Below are positions 16,300-26,240 of a DNA stretch of 64,000 nucleotides, piece after piece. A program made the position numbers and the translations under genes. Source of the stretch: Stomatohabitans albus. Lineage in GTDB: Bacteria; Actinomycetota; Nitriliruptoria; Euzebyales; Euzebyaceae. Location of the stretch: the NCBI RefSeq assembly GCF_036336025.1, contig NZ_JAYKKE010000001.1, positions 963,710 to 1,027,709 on the forward strand, read 5' to 3'. Below the pieces are notes generated by a model. That model was not told the origin of the DNA. It was given only the letters and a program-made list of their open reading frames with translations, and ran no database searches. Positions within the stretch are counted from its first letter, which is position 1, and each line of letters opens with the position of its first letter.

Positions 16300-18147
16300 A
16301 TGTGTGGAATCGTTGGCTATGTCGGTAACGAGAATGCAAGTGGGCCAGTGCTAAACGGCCTGGCAACACTTGAATATCGCGGGTATGACTCGGCAGGATT
16401 AGCCACGATTGAACCAGGGTTGGACCACCTTGGGATCTATAAAGCGGCAGGCAAACTCGTGAACCTCCGTCAGGTGGTTGACGATGCACAACCCCAAGGC
16501 ACAACAGCAATCGGCCATACCCGATGGGCAACCCATGGTGATCCCACCACGGTGAATGCCCATCCGCATACCACGGCTGACCAGCGGCTCGCCGTGGTTC
16601 ACAACGGGATTATTGAGAACCATCTTGAGGTTGCCGCCATGTTGCGTGAAGAACATGGCATCACGCCAGTGAGTGACACGGATACTGAGATCATTGCCCA
16701 CCTGATCGGCACGCTCTACACCGGCGACCTCAAAGAAGCGGTGCGCCAAGCAACCCAGGTGCTCACTGGACAGTACGCCATCGGGGTGATTCACCATGAT
16801 CACCCCGACACAATTGTTGCTGCAGTCAACGGCGCTCCGATGGTGATTGGCACAACTGACGATGTAGCCGTGCTGTGTTCCGATGTGGCAGGACTGTTGC
16901 CCTACACCCGTCACATTACGGCAGTTCCTGACGGCCATATGGCGATGCTCACTCCTGGGCACATGGAGATTTTTGACCAGGACGGTGCTCCTGCCACCGG
17001 CCATACCTACGAGGTGGATTGGACTGCCGAAGAAGCTGAAAAGGGCGGCTACCCGTCCTTCATGGCTAAAGAAATTGCTGAACAGCCGCGTGCCGTTCGA
17101 GACACAATGACTGGACGCTGGGACGGAACCCAAGTCCACATCGATGAGGTCAGTTTTGACCTCAGCCGACTCAAGACCTTCGACAAAATCATCATTGTGG
17201 CATGTGGCACGAGCCATCACGCTGGCCTGGTTGCCCGCAGAGCATTTGAACACTGGACTCGCCTGTCAACAGAAGTCGAAATTGCGAGCGAGTTCCGCTA
17301 CCGCGATCCCATTGTGAACAAAGCAACCCTTGTTGTTGCCATCTCCCAGAGTGGCGAAACGGCAGACACGATCGCGGCCATGCAATATGCCCAAGACCAA
17401 GGCGCCACCACACTTGGGGTCACGAATATGGTGGGGTCAACGTTGGCGCGTGGGGCCGATTCGGTGATTATCACCCGTGCTGGCCGAGAGGTTGCCGTGG
17501 CGAGCACCAAAGCCTTTACCACCCAGATCGTGGCCCTCATGGTTGCCGCCCTTTGGATTGGTCAAGCACGGGGCAACTTGTATGTTGAAGAAATCCAAGC
17601 GGTCTTTGATGATCTTCAGAGTTTGCCCGATGCGATGGAAACAGTACTTGCCCAAGACGCCTATATCGGTAGCTTGGCAACCGCACTGGTGAACCGGCTC
17701 ACTAGCCAACACGGCTACGTGATGTTCTTTGGTCGGTTGAATGGGCTGCCCATCGCGCTCGAAGGTGCCCTCAAACTCAAAGAAATCAGCTATCTCCACG
17801 CTGAGGGCTTTGCCAGCGGGGAGATGAAACATGGACCCATCGCCTTAATCGAACCCGGTGTGACCGTTATTGCGATTGCAACCGAAGGGGCCGTTAAAAC
17901 GAAGGTGATGAGCAATATCGAACAGGTTAAGGGGCGTGGTGCTCATGTAATCGCAATCGTCACGGAAGGCGATGACGACGTTCGTGCCCTCGCAGATGAC
18001 GTTATCGTGGTACCCGCAGCCATGGAATTAGCCAGTCCGATACTGGCCGTCATCCCCGTACAAATGCTTGCCCTCCATGTGGCGAACGCCCTTGACCGTG
18101 ACGTTGACCAACCACGTAACTTAGCAAAAACCGTGACGGTTGAATAA
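16300..18147 (+). CDS. glmS: Glutamine-fructose-6-phosphate aminotransferase (isomerizing)
   Basis: Makes glucosamine-6-phosphate from fructose-6-phosphate and glutamine. The 615 residues start MCGIVGYVGNENASGP with the N-terminal nucleophile Cys2 after Met removal, and the glutaminase domain continues with GHTRWATHGDPTT. Two SIS domains follow (CGTSHHAGLVARR, SQSGETADT, ASTKAFTTQ), and the C-terminus ends NLAKTVTVE as usual. GAGGAAAGG lies upstream of the ATG. I saw no glmS ribozyme in the 81-bp leader. Confidence 0.97.
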   Translation: MCGIVGYVGNENASGPVLNGLATLEYRGYDSAGLATIEPGLDHLGIYKAAGKLVNLRQVVDDAQPQGTTAIGHTRWATHGDPTTVNAHPHTTADQRLAVVHNGIIENHLEVAAMLREEHGITPVSDTDTEIIAHLIGTLYTGDLKEAVRQATQVLTGQYAIGVIHHDHPDTIVAAVNGAPMVIGTTDDVAVLCSDVAGLLPYTRHITAVPDGHMAMLTPGHMEIFDQDGAPATGHTYEVDWTAEEAEKGGYPSFMAKEIAEQPRAVRDTMTGRWDGTQVHIDEVSFDLSRLKTFDKIIIVACGTSHHAGLVARRAFEHWTRLSTEVEIASEFRYRDPIVNKATLVVAISQSGETADTIAAMQYAQDQGATTLGVTNMVGSTLARGADSVIITRAGREVAVASTKAFTTQIVALMVAALWIGQARGNLYVEEIQAVFDDLQSLPDAMETVLAQDAYIGSLATALVNRLTSQHGYVMFFGRLNGLPIALEGALKLKEISYLHAEGFASGEMKHGPIALIEPGVTVIAIATEGAVKTKVMSNIEQVKGRGAHVIAIVTEGDDDVRALADDVIVVPAAMELASPILAVIPVQMLALHVANALDRDVDQPRNLAKTVTVE

Positions 18148-18175
18148 GACCGCACCCTCGCAGATAGATGTACCT

Positions 18176-18598
18176 ATGCCTATATACGGAATTGGGATAG
18201 ACACCAGCACGATTTCTCGAATGCAGACCGTGCTCGAACGAACCCCCTCGGTGCGTGATCGTCTCTTTTGCGCCCAAGAGCAGGCTGATGCACTACAGCG
18301 CGGGCCCATTGGGTCACCTCCCTGGGTGAGGTATTTGACCGGGGCTTTCGCGTTAAAAGAAGCCGTTGCCAAAGCAATGGGCACCGGGTTCCGTGAAATG
18401 GCTTGGCAGGATATTCGGACCCATCGAAATGCTTCAGGTAAACCAGAAGTCTTGCTTGCCGGGGTTGCCACGGTGGTTGCGACCCGTCTCGATATTGAGG
18501 TTATCCACGTAAGCCTGACCCGTGAAGGTGACCAGGTGACCGCAATAGCCATTGCTGAATGTGCCCGGGCGCCCCAAAGTGGTATGCATGCCGGTTGA
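18176..18598 (+). CDS. acpS: Holo-[acyl-carrier-protein] synthase
   Basis: Transfers 4'-phosphopantetheine from CoA to acyl carrier protein. The ATG at 18176 gives the normal N-terminus PIYGIGID; the frame is open to a TTG at 18140 inside glmS. The catalytic Asp is in GIGIDTS and the Glu in AFALKEAVAKAMGTGF; EVIHVSLTREGDQVTAIAIAE closes the fold. The protein (140 residues) is a little longer than E. coli AcpS (126). It overlaps tsaE by 11 bases, so the two are translationally linked. Confidence 0.9.
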   Translation: MPIYGIGIDTSTISRMQTVLERTPSVRDRLFCAQEQADALQRGPIGSPPWVRYLTGAFALKEAVAKAMGTGFREMAWQDIRTHRNASGKPEVLLAGVATVVATRLDIEVIHVSLTREGDQVTAIAIAECARAPQSGMHAG

Positions 18599-19094
18599 TC
18601 AAGACCACACGATCACAATTACAACGACATCACCCGAAGAAACCAAAGCGTTCGGTCAGGTTCTTGCTGGGCTGATCGAACAAGGTGACGTCCTCAGCTT
18701 GGCCGGTGATCTCGGTGCGGGAAAAACGTGTCTCGTCCAAGGGATTGCGCAAGGTCTGAATATCACTGAGCCATTGACGAGCCCATCATTTCTCTTGCGC
18801 AAGGACTATTCAGGAACAGATGCGAACGGTAATCGGATTGATTTCGCCCATCTGGATATTTACCGGCTAGACACCCTCCATGACCTTGATGTGCTTGGCT
18901 TAGATGACACGCCAGATACTGTGGCGGTTATCGAATGGGGCGATGCAGCTCACGAGGCACTTCCCAACGACCGATTAGATATTCACATCGCCCTGCCCCC
19001 ACTTGAAGAGGGTGACGATGAACAGCGCACCATTACTCTTATTCCACAGGGCAACCATTGGGCTGCCAAGCTCAACCAAGATTGGATGACATGA
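18588..19094 (+). CDS. tsaE: tRNA threonylcarbamoyladenosine biosynthesis ATPase TsaE
   Basis: ATPase that supports t6A37 formation on ANN-reading tRNAs with TsaB and TsaD. The ATG at 18588 gives a 168-residue protein of usual length; the open frame extends to 18552 inside acpS. The Walker A motif is GDLGAGKT, followed by SPSFLL, a Walker B-like FAHLDIYRL and VAVIEWGDAA. It overlaps both neighbours: 11 bases with acpS and an ATGA overlap with tsaB. Confidence 0.93.
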   Translation: MPVDQDHTITITTTSPEETKAFGQVLAGLIEQGDVLSLAGDLGAGKTCLVQGIAQGLNITEPLTSPSFLLRKDYSGTDANGNRIDFAHLDIYRLDTLHDLDVLGLDDTPDTVAVIEWGDAAHEALPNDRLDIHIALPPLEEGDDEQRTITLIPQGNHWAAKLNQDWMT

Positions 19095-19831
19095 ATGAAC
19101 CCATCGTGTTGGCGATCGAAACCGCAACCCCTGGCGCAAGCGTGTGCCTGGCCACACCAACTGGTGTGGTCTCCAGCTGTGGAGTGGGTACCGGACTTCC
19201 TGGGCAAGGACGAGTACACGGATCCTTCCTCATGCCAGCCATCCGATGGTGCCTGGAGAACGCGGGATCCCAAGGACGGCCAGTAGAACCAAGCACGATC
19301 AGCGCTATTGCCGTTGACTTGGGCCCGGGACTATTCACCGGCCTCCGAGTTGGGATAACGGGTGCGCAGGTCTATGCCCAAACCTTGGATATTCCCATGG
19401 TCGGCGCCCAGAGTTTGACCGTGCTCGCCGCACGGTTAGGACATGTTGATGAGCCAGTACTCGTGGCGATAGATGGGCGCCGTAACCAAGTGTTTTGGGG
19501 TATTTCCTACGGGTTTGGACAGCCTGTTGACATACGCCTAAGCCACCCTGATGAACTCATTGCTGTGGCGACCGAGCATCCAGGGATTCGCTGTGTCGGT
19601 GGGGGGAGCCTGCTTGTCGGTGAACAGTTGCGTGCCGCAGGTGCACGCCTTGAGCCCGCAAGTTGGGCACACCCGGAGGCAACACAGTTAGCTGATGTCG
19701 TTATGGCTGATGTGCTTGCGGGCAATACGGTCCCCGCCGGAGGGTTAGAACCGATATACGGGCGTGCCCCTGACGCGCAAATCACCTGGTCTGATCGGGG
19801 TAAGTTGCAAGGTGGAAAGGCAGACAAGTAG
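19091..19831 (+). CDS. tsaB: tRNA threonylcarbamoyladenosine biosynthesis protein TsaB
   Basis: Inactive TsaD-like partner that scaffolds the t6A complex. The ATG at 19091 overlaps the tsaE stop (ATGA), leaving 246 residues. Actin-like/ASKHA features are VLAIETATPGASVCLA, LGPGLFTGLRVGI and VLVAIDGRRNQVFWG. There is no acetyltransferase fusion. The tsaD ATG follows the stop directly. Confidence 0.93.
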   Translation: MNEPIVLAIETATPGASVCLATPTGVVSSCGVGTGLPGQGRVHGSFLMPAIRWCLENAGSQGRPVEPSTISAIAVDLGPGLFTGLRVGITGAQVYAQTLDIPMVGAQSLTVLAARLGHVDEPVLVAIDGRRNQVFWGISYGFGQPVDIRLSHPDELIAVATEHPGIRCVGGGSLLVGEQLRAAGARLEPASWAHPEATQLADVVMADVLAGNTVPAGGLEPIYGRAPDAQITWSDRGKLQGGKADK

Positions 19832-20860
19832 ATGTTGGTCTTGGGTATTGAAACGAGTTGTGACGATACCAGTGCGTCGGTCGTTGAAGATGGGCTGCAC
19901 GTTCGGTCCAATATCATCGGCACGCAGCTTGAAGTTCATGCCCCATATGGTGGTGTGGTTCCCGAGATTGCAGCTCGCGCTCACTTGGAGGCGATCACGC
20001 CTGTCCTTGATGCCGCATTGGACGAAGCCGGGGTTCGGTGGGGGGATCTCGATGCCATCGCGGCAACCCAAGGTCCTGGTCTCGTTGGCCCGCTCCTCAT
20101 CGGGTTGGGGGCTGGCAAAGCCATTGCTGGGGCCCGTGACCTCCCATTTATCGGCGTGCACCACATCGAAGGGCATGTGTGTGCCACACAGTTAGAGTTC
20201 GGTCACTTAAATCCACCACTGCTGGCCCTTGTTGTGAGTGGGGGGCACACGAGTTTGATTCATGTGCACCCTGACGGAACGATGGAAAGCGTTGGAGCCA
20301 CGATTGATGATGCTGCGGGGGAAGCCTTTGACAAAATTGCGCGGTTCCTTGGACTTGGATTCCCTGGTGGCCCACTCATTGACAAACTAGGCGCCTCTGG
20401 TAACCCACAGGCCATTGCATTTCCCCGTCCCAAGCTCCATGACCACGATCTGAACTTTTCGATGAGTGGACTCAAAACGGCGGTTATCCGTGAGTTACGT
20501 CGTCGTGAAGCGGCAGGTGAACAGATCGACCTGCCCGATGTTGCTGCCTCATTTAATCAAGCCATCGTTGATGTGCTCGTACATAAAACCATGAAAGCGG
20601 CCGACCAATTTGATGTCGGCACCATCGCCTTAGTGGGGGGTGTAGCGGCTAATCGCCCGCTGCGTGCAGATTTAGCTGCGGCGTGTGCGGCCAGTGACCG
20701 GAAACTATTGGCGCCTAGTCCCGCGTTGTGCACCGATAATGGTGCGATGATTGCGGCTGCGGGAACGAACCGTTTACTGCATGGTGAACAATCCGGCCTC
20801 GATCTTGATGCTGACCCGAACCTTCCGTTGGTAAATCTCGTTGTGGGTGGGAGCCAATAG
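19832..20860 (+). CDS. tsaD: tRNA N6-adenosine threonylcarbamoyltransferase TsaD
   Basis: Catalytic subunit transferring threonylcarbamoyl to A37. The 342 residues begin with LGIETSCDDTS and carry the metal-binding HHIEGH motif, then VSGGHTSL, a DDAAGEAFDKIARFLGL stretch and VALVGGVAANRPLR, all canonical for Kae1/TsaD. The ATG follows the tsaB stop without a gap. TsaC is not in the window. Confidence 0.96.
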   Translation: MLVLGIETSCDDTSASVVEDGLHVRSNIIGTQLEVHAPYGGVVPEIAARAHLEAITPVLDAALDEAGVRWGDLDAIAATQGPGLVGPLLIGLGAGKAIAGARDLPFIGVHHIEGHVCATQLEFGHLNPPLLALVVSGGHTSLIHVHPDGTMESVGATIDDAAGEAFDKIARFLGLGFPGGPLIDKLGASGNPQAIAFPRPKLHDHDLNFSMSGLKTAVIRELRRREAAGEQIDLPDVAASFNQAIVDVLVHKTMKAADQFDVGTIALVGGVAANRPLRADLAAACAASDRKLLAPSPALCTDNGAMIAAAGTNRLLHGEQSGLDLDADPNLPLVNLVVGGSQ

Positions 20861-20865
20861 CGCTG

Positions 20866-21813
20866 ATGATCAATGTGGTTGGGGTAGACGACATCAATCG
20901 TCAAGCCGTATTGCAGGCGATTCGAGCCGACTTTGGCCAGTTAACCGGTCCGGCTGGCTTTGATCTTCCCTGGGAGCCAAACGGTGATGCGAGCGCGGCG
21001 CGTGATGATGACGGTCTCCGACATATCGGGCTTGCTGCCCCGCCACGCTTGCATGTGCTCGCTGAGCTTATTGCTAATGCCGCCACCCATCGCACAACAA
21101 CGCAATTTAGTGCAGCCATCGGTGATGGTGGGCAAGTTGAAGGTGTGATGGCCTATATCCCCCATTCCCTTGTGCTGATGGCTGGCCATGAATCCTGTGC
21201 TGAACGGTTTGCAAAGCTCATGCATCGTGCGTCTTGGCGTGTTGTGATGGGGGATGAGTCATTGACCTATGAAGCGCTGGACCGATGGCGTCGGCGGTCG
21301 TGGTGGGTACCTGCGTTTCGTACTCGCCGCCAGTGTTTTATGGTCTCAACGGGTCCGCCATTAGTGGTGCCAGGGAGTGATGCAAACTATCGCGTTGCCA
21401 TGGCTCAAGATGTTGAGGACATTGTGCATCTATCTGCCGTCTTACATGTTGATGATCAGATGGGTCCGCCTTTGTCAGCCGGTGCAATGGATACGTTGCG
21501 TATTCGTGTAGCTGAAACGATTGCTCAGGGGCGAACCTGGGTGATGGATGAAGGCGGGCGTGCCGTAGCCAAATTTGATATTCATAACCTTTCCCTCACC
21601 TACGGGGCGCAGCTTTCGGGTGTGGTCGTACATGAGGACTACCGTGGACGGGGGCTAGGAACACGGCTTGTTGCCAACGCCATCGCAGATTTACTTCGGG
21701 TGGGAGTGCCGCAAATAACCCTGCATCTTCGTGAAGGCAATGCGGTTGCGGTTCGCGCGTATGAAAAAGCAGGTATGCATAAGGCTGGCCACCAGCTCAT
21801 GGCCATCATGTAA
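20866..21813 (+). CDS. GNAT-family N-acetyltransferase
   Basis: A 315-residue protein starting five bases after the tsaD stop. The C-terminal third is a GNAT fold with the acetyl-CoA-binding sequence VVVHEDYRGRGLGTRLV and LREGNAVAVRAYEKAGM. The N-terminal half (about residues 1-165) has a looser fold and may be a second, degenerate GNAT-like or DUF4081-type domain; FRTRRQCFMVS marks the linker. rimI often sits at this place in tsa operons, but this protein is twice the size of RimI and probably has another substrate. Confidence 0.8.
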   Translation: MINVVGVDDINRQAVLQAIRADFGQLTGPAGFDLPWEPNGDASAARDDDGLRHIGLAAPPRLHVLAELIANAATHRTTTQFSAAIGDGGQVEGVMAYIPHSLVLMAGHESCAERFAKLMHRASWRVVMGDESLTYEALDRWRRRSWWVPAFRTRRQCFMVSTGPPLVVPGSDANYRVAMAQDVEDIVHLSAVLHVDDQMGPPLSAGAMDTLRIRVAETIAQGRTWVMDEGGRAVAKFDIHNLSLTYGAQLSGVVVHEDYRGRGLGTRLVANAIADLLRVGVPQITLHLREGNAVAVRAYEKAGMHKAGHQLMAIM

Positions 21814-21862
21814 CCTCAAGAAACGAGTACGACGGATCGTACCCTAGACGGATCACACCTGA

Positions 21863-22342
21863 TTAGAGGTTAGCGATTACACCCTCATCACTGAGGCGGA
21901 TCATTAATTCCGACGGGTCAGTGCCATAAATGACACTTAATGCACGTAAATCCTCACCACGAATGGTGAGTACGGAACCATTAAAGTCGCCACGTTGTAG
22001 CTGAATGGTGTGTGCAAAGCGACTGACTGGGCGCAGCTCAGGGTTCAAGTCTGGGCGACTCAGTTGACGCAGGTCAAGCATAATTTTGCTTGGGCCTTCA
22101 CCGCTCGCAGTCGCGCCGGCGGTGAACTCTTTGGGAAGGAGTTCACTAACCGGCACATTATAAAAATCACTAAGTTCAGCCAGCTTGGCGACGCTTACCG
22201 CACGATCACCACGTTCGTATGAACCAACGACAACAGCCTTCCACCTGCCTCCACTAACCTCTTCAACCTGCTGCAAGGTAAGGCCTTGCTGTTGGCGAAT
22301 GGCACGAAGGCGAGAGCCGAGTTTGGTCTGGTATTCAGTCAC
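21863..22342 (-). CDS. bldD: BldD-type XRE transcriptional regulator with c-di-GMP-binding motif
   Basis: A 159-residue protein. The N-terminal helix-turn-helix reads LGSRLRAIRQQQGLTLQQVE then GRWKAVVVGSYERGDRAVSV, which is almost diagnostic for Streptomyces BldD. The C-terminal domain keeps the c-di-GMP signature RxD-x8-RxxD as R117-G-D119, eight residues, R128-G-E-D131. In streptomycetes tetrameric c-di-GMP drives BldD dimerisation and repression of developmental genes. Its role in a probably non-sporulating relative is unknown. It is divergent from groES, with a 305-bp shared region. Confidence 0.9.
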   Translation of the reverse strand: MTEYQTKLGSRLRAIRQQQGLTLQQVEEVSGGRWKAVVVGSYERGDRAVSVAKLAELSDFYNVPVSELLPKEFTAGATASGEGPSKIMLDLRQLSRPDLNPELRPVSRFAHTIQLQRGDFNGSVLTIRGEDLRALSVIYGTDPSELMIRLSDEGVIANL

Positions 22343-22571
22343 TATGAGAACCTCTGGTCACTGTGCGTAAACAGCACTTAGGGTAACACTACATTACGGT
22401 ATGGCTTGGGATAATTTTAGGCTGGTTCACTAAATCTGACGGCCTTTCTTAGAATACTGGTTATTTTTTTCTGAAAAGACCTGGACAGCGCCTGATTGCT
22501 AAAGTCGCAATAATTAAATATGAGTCCTATACGCTAAGATTCTTTTTGGTTGTCTTGCACACCCATGTAGT

Positions 22572-22621
22572 GAGTGCTAACGTTGCCCCATTGTTTAGCA
22601 CTCACCCTATGGCGGTGCTAA
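22572..22621 (+). promoter_or_regulatory. CIRCE operator (HrcA) upstream of groESL, with an extra half-site
   Basis: TTAGCACTC at 22595-22603, a nine-base spacer and CGGTGCTAA at 22613-22621 match CIRCE (TTAGCACTC-N9-GAGTGCTAA) with a perfect left and a 7/9 right arm. A further perfect half-site GAGTGCTAA lies at 22572-22580, making an 11-bp inverted repeat (22570-22580 / 22595-22605) with the left CIRCE arm. HrcA repression under non-stress conditions is expected. Confidence 0.88.
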
Positions 22622-22647
22622 TCCCGAACTGAGACAAAGGAGTACTC

Positions 22648-22944
22648 ATGTCATTTCCCTTGCAGCCCTTAGAAGACCGCGTTGTGGTGCAGGCCGCTGA
22701 AGCAGAAACCACCCTTCCAAGCGGGTTGGTCATCCCAGACAGCGCAAAAGAGAAGCCCACTGAAGGTGTCGTAAAGGCGGTCGGCCCGGGTCGTATGGGT
22801 GAGAACGGTGAACGCATCGCCTTGGACGTTGCGGTTGGCGATGTCGTCATTTACTCCAAGTACGGCGGAACCGAGGTCAAATACGGCGGCGAAGAATACG
22901 TGATCCTCAGCGCTCGTGACTTGTTGAGCAAGGTTGTCAAGTAG
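22648..22944 (+). CDS. groES: Co-chaperonin GroES
   Basis: The lid of the GroEL folding chamber. 98 residues: [17 protein letters not shown], the mobile-loop region [26 protein letters not shown] and [18 protein letters not shown], all canonical. AAGGAG lies about eight bases upstream of the ATG. It is the first gene of a groES-groEL operon under CIRCE; 37 bp separate it from groEL. Confidence 0.97.
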   Translation: MSFPLQPLEDRVVVQAAEAETTLPSGLVIPDSAKEKPTEGVVKAVGPGRMGENGERIALDVAVGDVVIYSKYGGTEVKYGGEEYVILSARDLLSKVVK

Positions 22945-22963
22945 TTATTACGACTACATCTAG

Positions 22964-24622
<1,659 letters not shown>

Positions 24623-24646
24623 GCTCCACACCGCACGATATTGCAC

Positions 24647-24674
24647 AATGGCGGCCCCTTTGGGGGCCGCCATT
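24647..24674 (+). terminator. Terminator of groESL
   Basis: A perfect 12-bp stem (AATGGCGGCCCC / GGGGCCGCCATT) with a TTTG loop lies 25 bases after the groEL stop. Only a short T-rich tail follows. Confidence 0.75.
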
Positions 24675-24778
24675 TGTATGTTGCGTAGGAATCCTAAGTT
24701 ATGTAACTCAACGAAGATTGTCTGTTTTCAGGTGAACGGGGCGCATGCCGATAAGGTATCTCGGTAGGAGTATTCGAT

Positions 24779-25648
24779 ATGTTTCTACAACCAAATGCAC
24801 GTACCCCGATATCTGTGATCATGCTTGTCAAGGACCACAGTGAAACGTCGTCTTTAGGTGCGACGCTGTCCGAGCAAGATATCCACATCGTGGCTCAGGT
24901 GAGAAGTGCCAAAGAGGCCAATCAGGGAATTCGCACACACCACCCCGATATCGTGTTTGTAGAAATGAATCTGGCGATAACGACGGGGCCAGCTGCGGTG
25001 TCATTGATTAAAACAGCTCACCCCGATACGTGTGTGGTGGCCTGGAGTAGTGAAGTATCACACCAATCCTTAGGCCAGATGATTCAGGCGGGTGCAAGCG
25101 GGTATATCGTCACAACGACAAGCCCTGAAGAAATACGCGCGCTGTTAGAGCGTGCTATCAAAGGTGAACATGTCTACAGTCAAGATGTCGTGACCCTGTT
25201 AGAGCGAGCCTTGCCGCCCATTCAGTACCACGACCAGAACTGTTATCGCAAGCTCAAACCGAATGAACGAGAAGCGGTTGATTTAATCATCTTGGGTTTA
25301 TCGAATGATGAGATCGCCGCATATGTTGGTAACACTGCCTCATGGGTGAAACAGCGGGTTCGAAATGCCTGCAAACAATATGGCGTGGATACCCGTGTAG
25401 AGCTTGCGGTAGCGGCACTTCGTGAAGGAGTTGACCCATTCAATAATGAGCAGTACGGGCCATTAACTCACCGGTATCGCTGCCTTGAAGACGAAGATAA
25501 TACGGCCTGCCCTGCAACCGATGACCAGGTGCCAACCGTTGAAGCTATTGATACGCCTGATGTATCTGAGATGCCTGACGAAGACCCAGAAGCCGTGTTA
25601 GAACGCAAACGCCATTCCATTGAGCTGCTCCTCGATGAAGAATGGTAA
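24779..25648 (+). CDS. Orphan NarL/LuxR-type response regulator with a degenerate receiver domain
   Basis: A 289-residue protein with a receiver-like domain (about 10-130), a LuxR-type helix-turn-helix (LKPNEREAVDLIILGLSNDEIAAYV, about 155-215) and an acidic C-terminal tail of about 65 residues. It is a paralogue of the regulator at 27.3 kb (shared RTHHPDIVFV/QSPDIVFV-type region and REGVDPF). The phosphoacceptor Asp is Glu62 (FVEMNLA), the acidic pair is altered (LVKDHS) and the conserved Lys is Thr112. It is therefore likely phosphorylation-independent or constitutive. TAGGAG lies upstream. No kinase is directly adjacent. Confidence 0.85.
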   Translation: MFLQPNARTPISVIMLVKDHSETSSLGATLSEQDIHIVAQVRSAKEANQGIRTHHPDIVFVEMNLAITTGPAAVSLIKTAHPDTCVVAWSSEVSHQSLGQMIQAGASGYIVTTTSPEEIRALLERAIKGEHVYSQDVVTLLERALPPIQYHDQNCYRKLKPNEREAVDLIILGLSNDEIAAYVGNTASWVKQRVRNACKQYGVDTRVELAVAALREGVDPFNNEQYGPLTHRYRCLEDEDNTACPATDDQVPTVEAIDTPDVSEMPDEDPEAVLERKRHSIELLLDEEW

Positions 25649-25746
25649 CACCATCAGCCCTCGGCGGTATGGAATCGTGTCAAACACCGTGAGTAACGGT
25701 GGAGGACGGCTGCATGTAGATGGCGACAAGAGATAGACCAAACAGA

Positions 25747-25772
25747 CAACGGCGACCAGATGGTCGCCGTTG
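25747..25772. terminator. Hairpin downstream of the orphan response regulator
   Basis: A perfect 11-bp stem (CAACGGCGACC / GGTCGCCGTTG) with an AGAT loop, 99 bases after the regulator stop. There is no T-run. The rest of 25649-25838 has no gene, only a purine-rich GGAGAAGGAGAAGAAAGG before a four-codon ATG ATG TTC TAA. Confidence 0.55.
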
Positions 25773-25838
25773 CTGCAATTGAGAGGATTTGAAGGTTGGA
25801 GAAGGAGAAGAAAGGACTAATGATGTTCTAATCAACAC

Positions 25839-26111
25839 TCAAACAATGCACCTTCGACATGTGTTGTTCATCTTGATTAGTACGTTGGCTAGATAGCCGT
25901 TGGATGAAAGATCGTCCGGTTTGGTATTCATCGCTACGACAGACCCCATTGACCCAATAGGTGATGATGGTTGGTGCATTGTGGCGATGGCCGCACCGGC
26001 GATTTTGGACAACAGGTAGGTAAGTCCACCCACCCAGATAGGGTCAGCAGGCAGAAGACGTTCAGTGGTGCTGAACGCTACCGATTGGCGGGAGATTACG
26101 GTCTCACGCAC
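25839..26111 (-). CDS. Possible small protein downstream of the sensor kinase
   Basis: A 90-residue frame with a GTG start at 26111 and GGAAGGA about five bases upstream. It has one moderately hydrophobic stretch (WVGGLTYLLSKIAGAAIATM, about 26-45) and a Cys-rich end (NNTCRRCIV). No family is recognised. It lies 129 bp downstream of the kinase gene on the same strand and between two paralogous regulators, so it could belong to their circuit. The evidence for coding is the ribosome-binding site and context only. Confidence 0.35.
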   Translation of the reverse strand: MRETVISRQSVAFSTTERLLPADPIWVGGLTYLLSKIAGAAIATMHQPSSPIGSMGSVVAMNTKPDDLSSNGYLANVLIKMNNTCRRCIV

Positions 26112-26198
26112 CAGGGTTCCTTCCGTCGTGATTGATCCTGACTAAATGGTAGGACCTTTTAAATAGAAAGTCGAAATATCATGGCACACAAGTTCAAC

Positions 26199-26218
26199 AA
26201 GGTAACGAACGTTACCTT
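26199..26218. promoter_or_regulatory. 20-bp perfect palindrome, operator-like
   Basis: AAGGTAACG-AA-CGTTACCTT is two 9-base arms with a 2-base centre, between the kinase stop (26241) and the small frame at 26111. The 2-base centre suits a dyad for a dimeric NarL-type regulator better than a hairpin loop. Assignment is inference. Confidence 0.45.
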
Positions 26219-26240
26219 TAATACGTGAATGAACAGGTCG

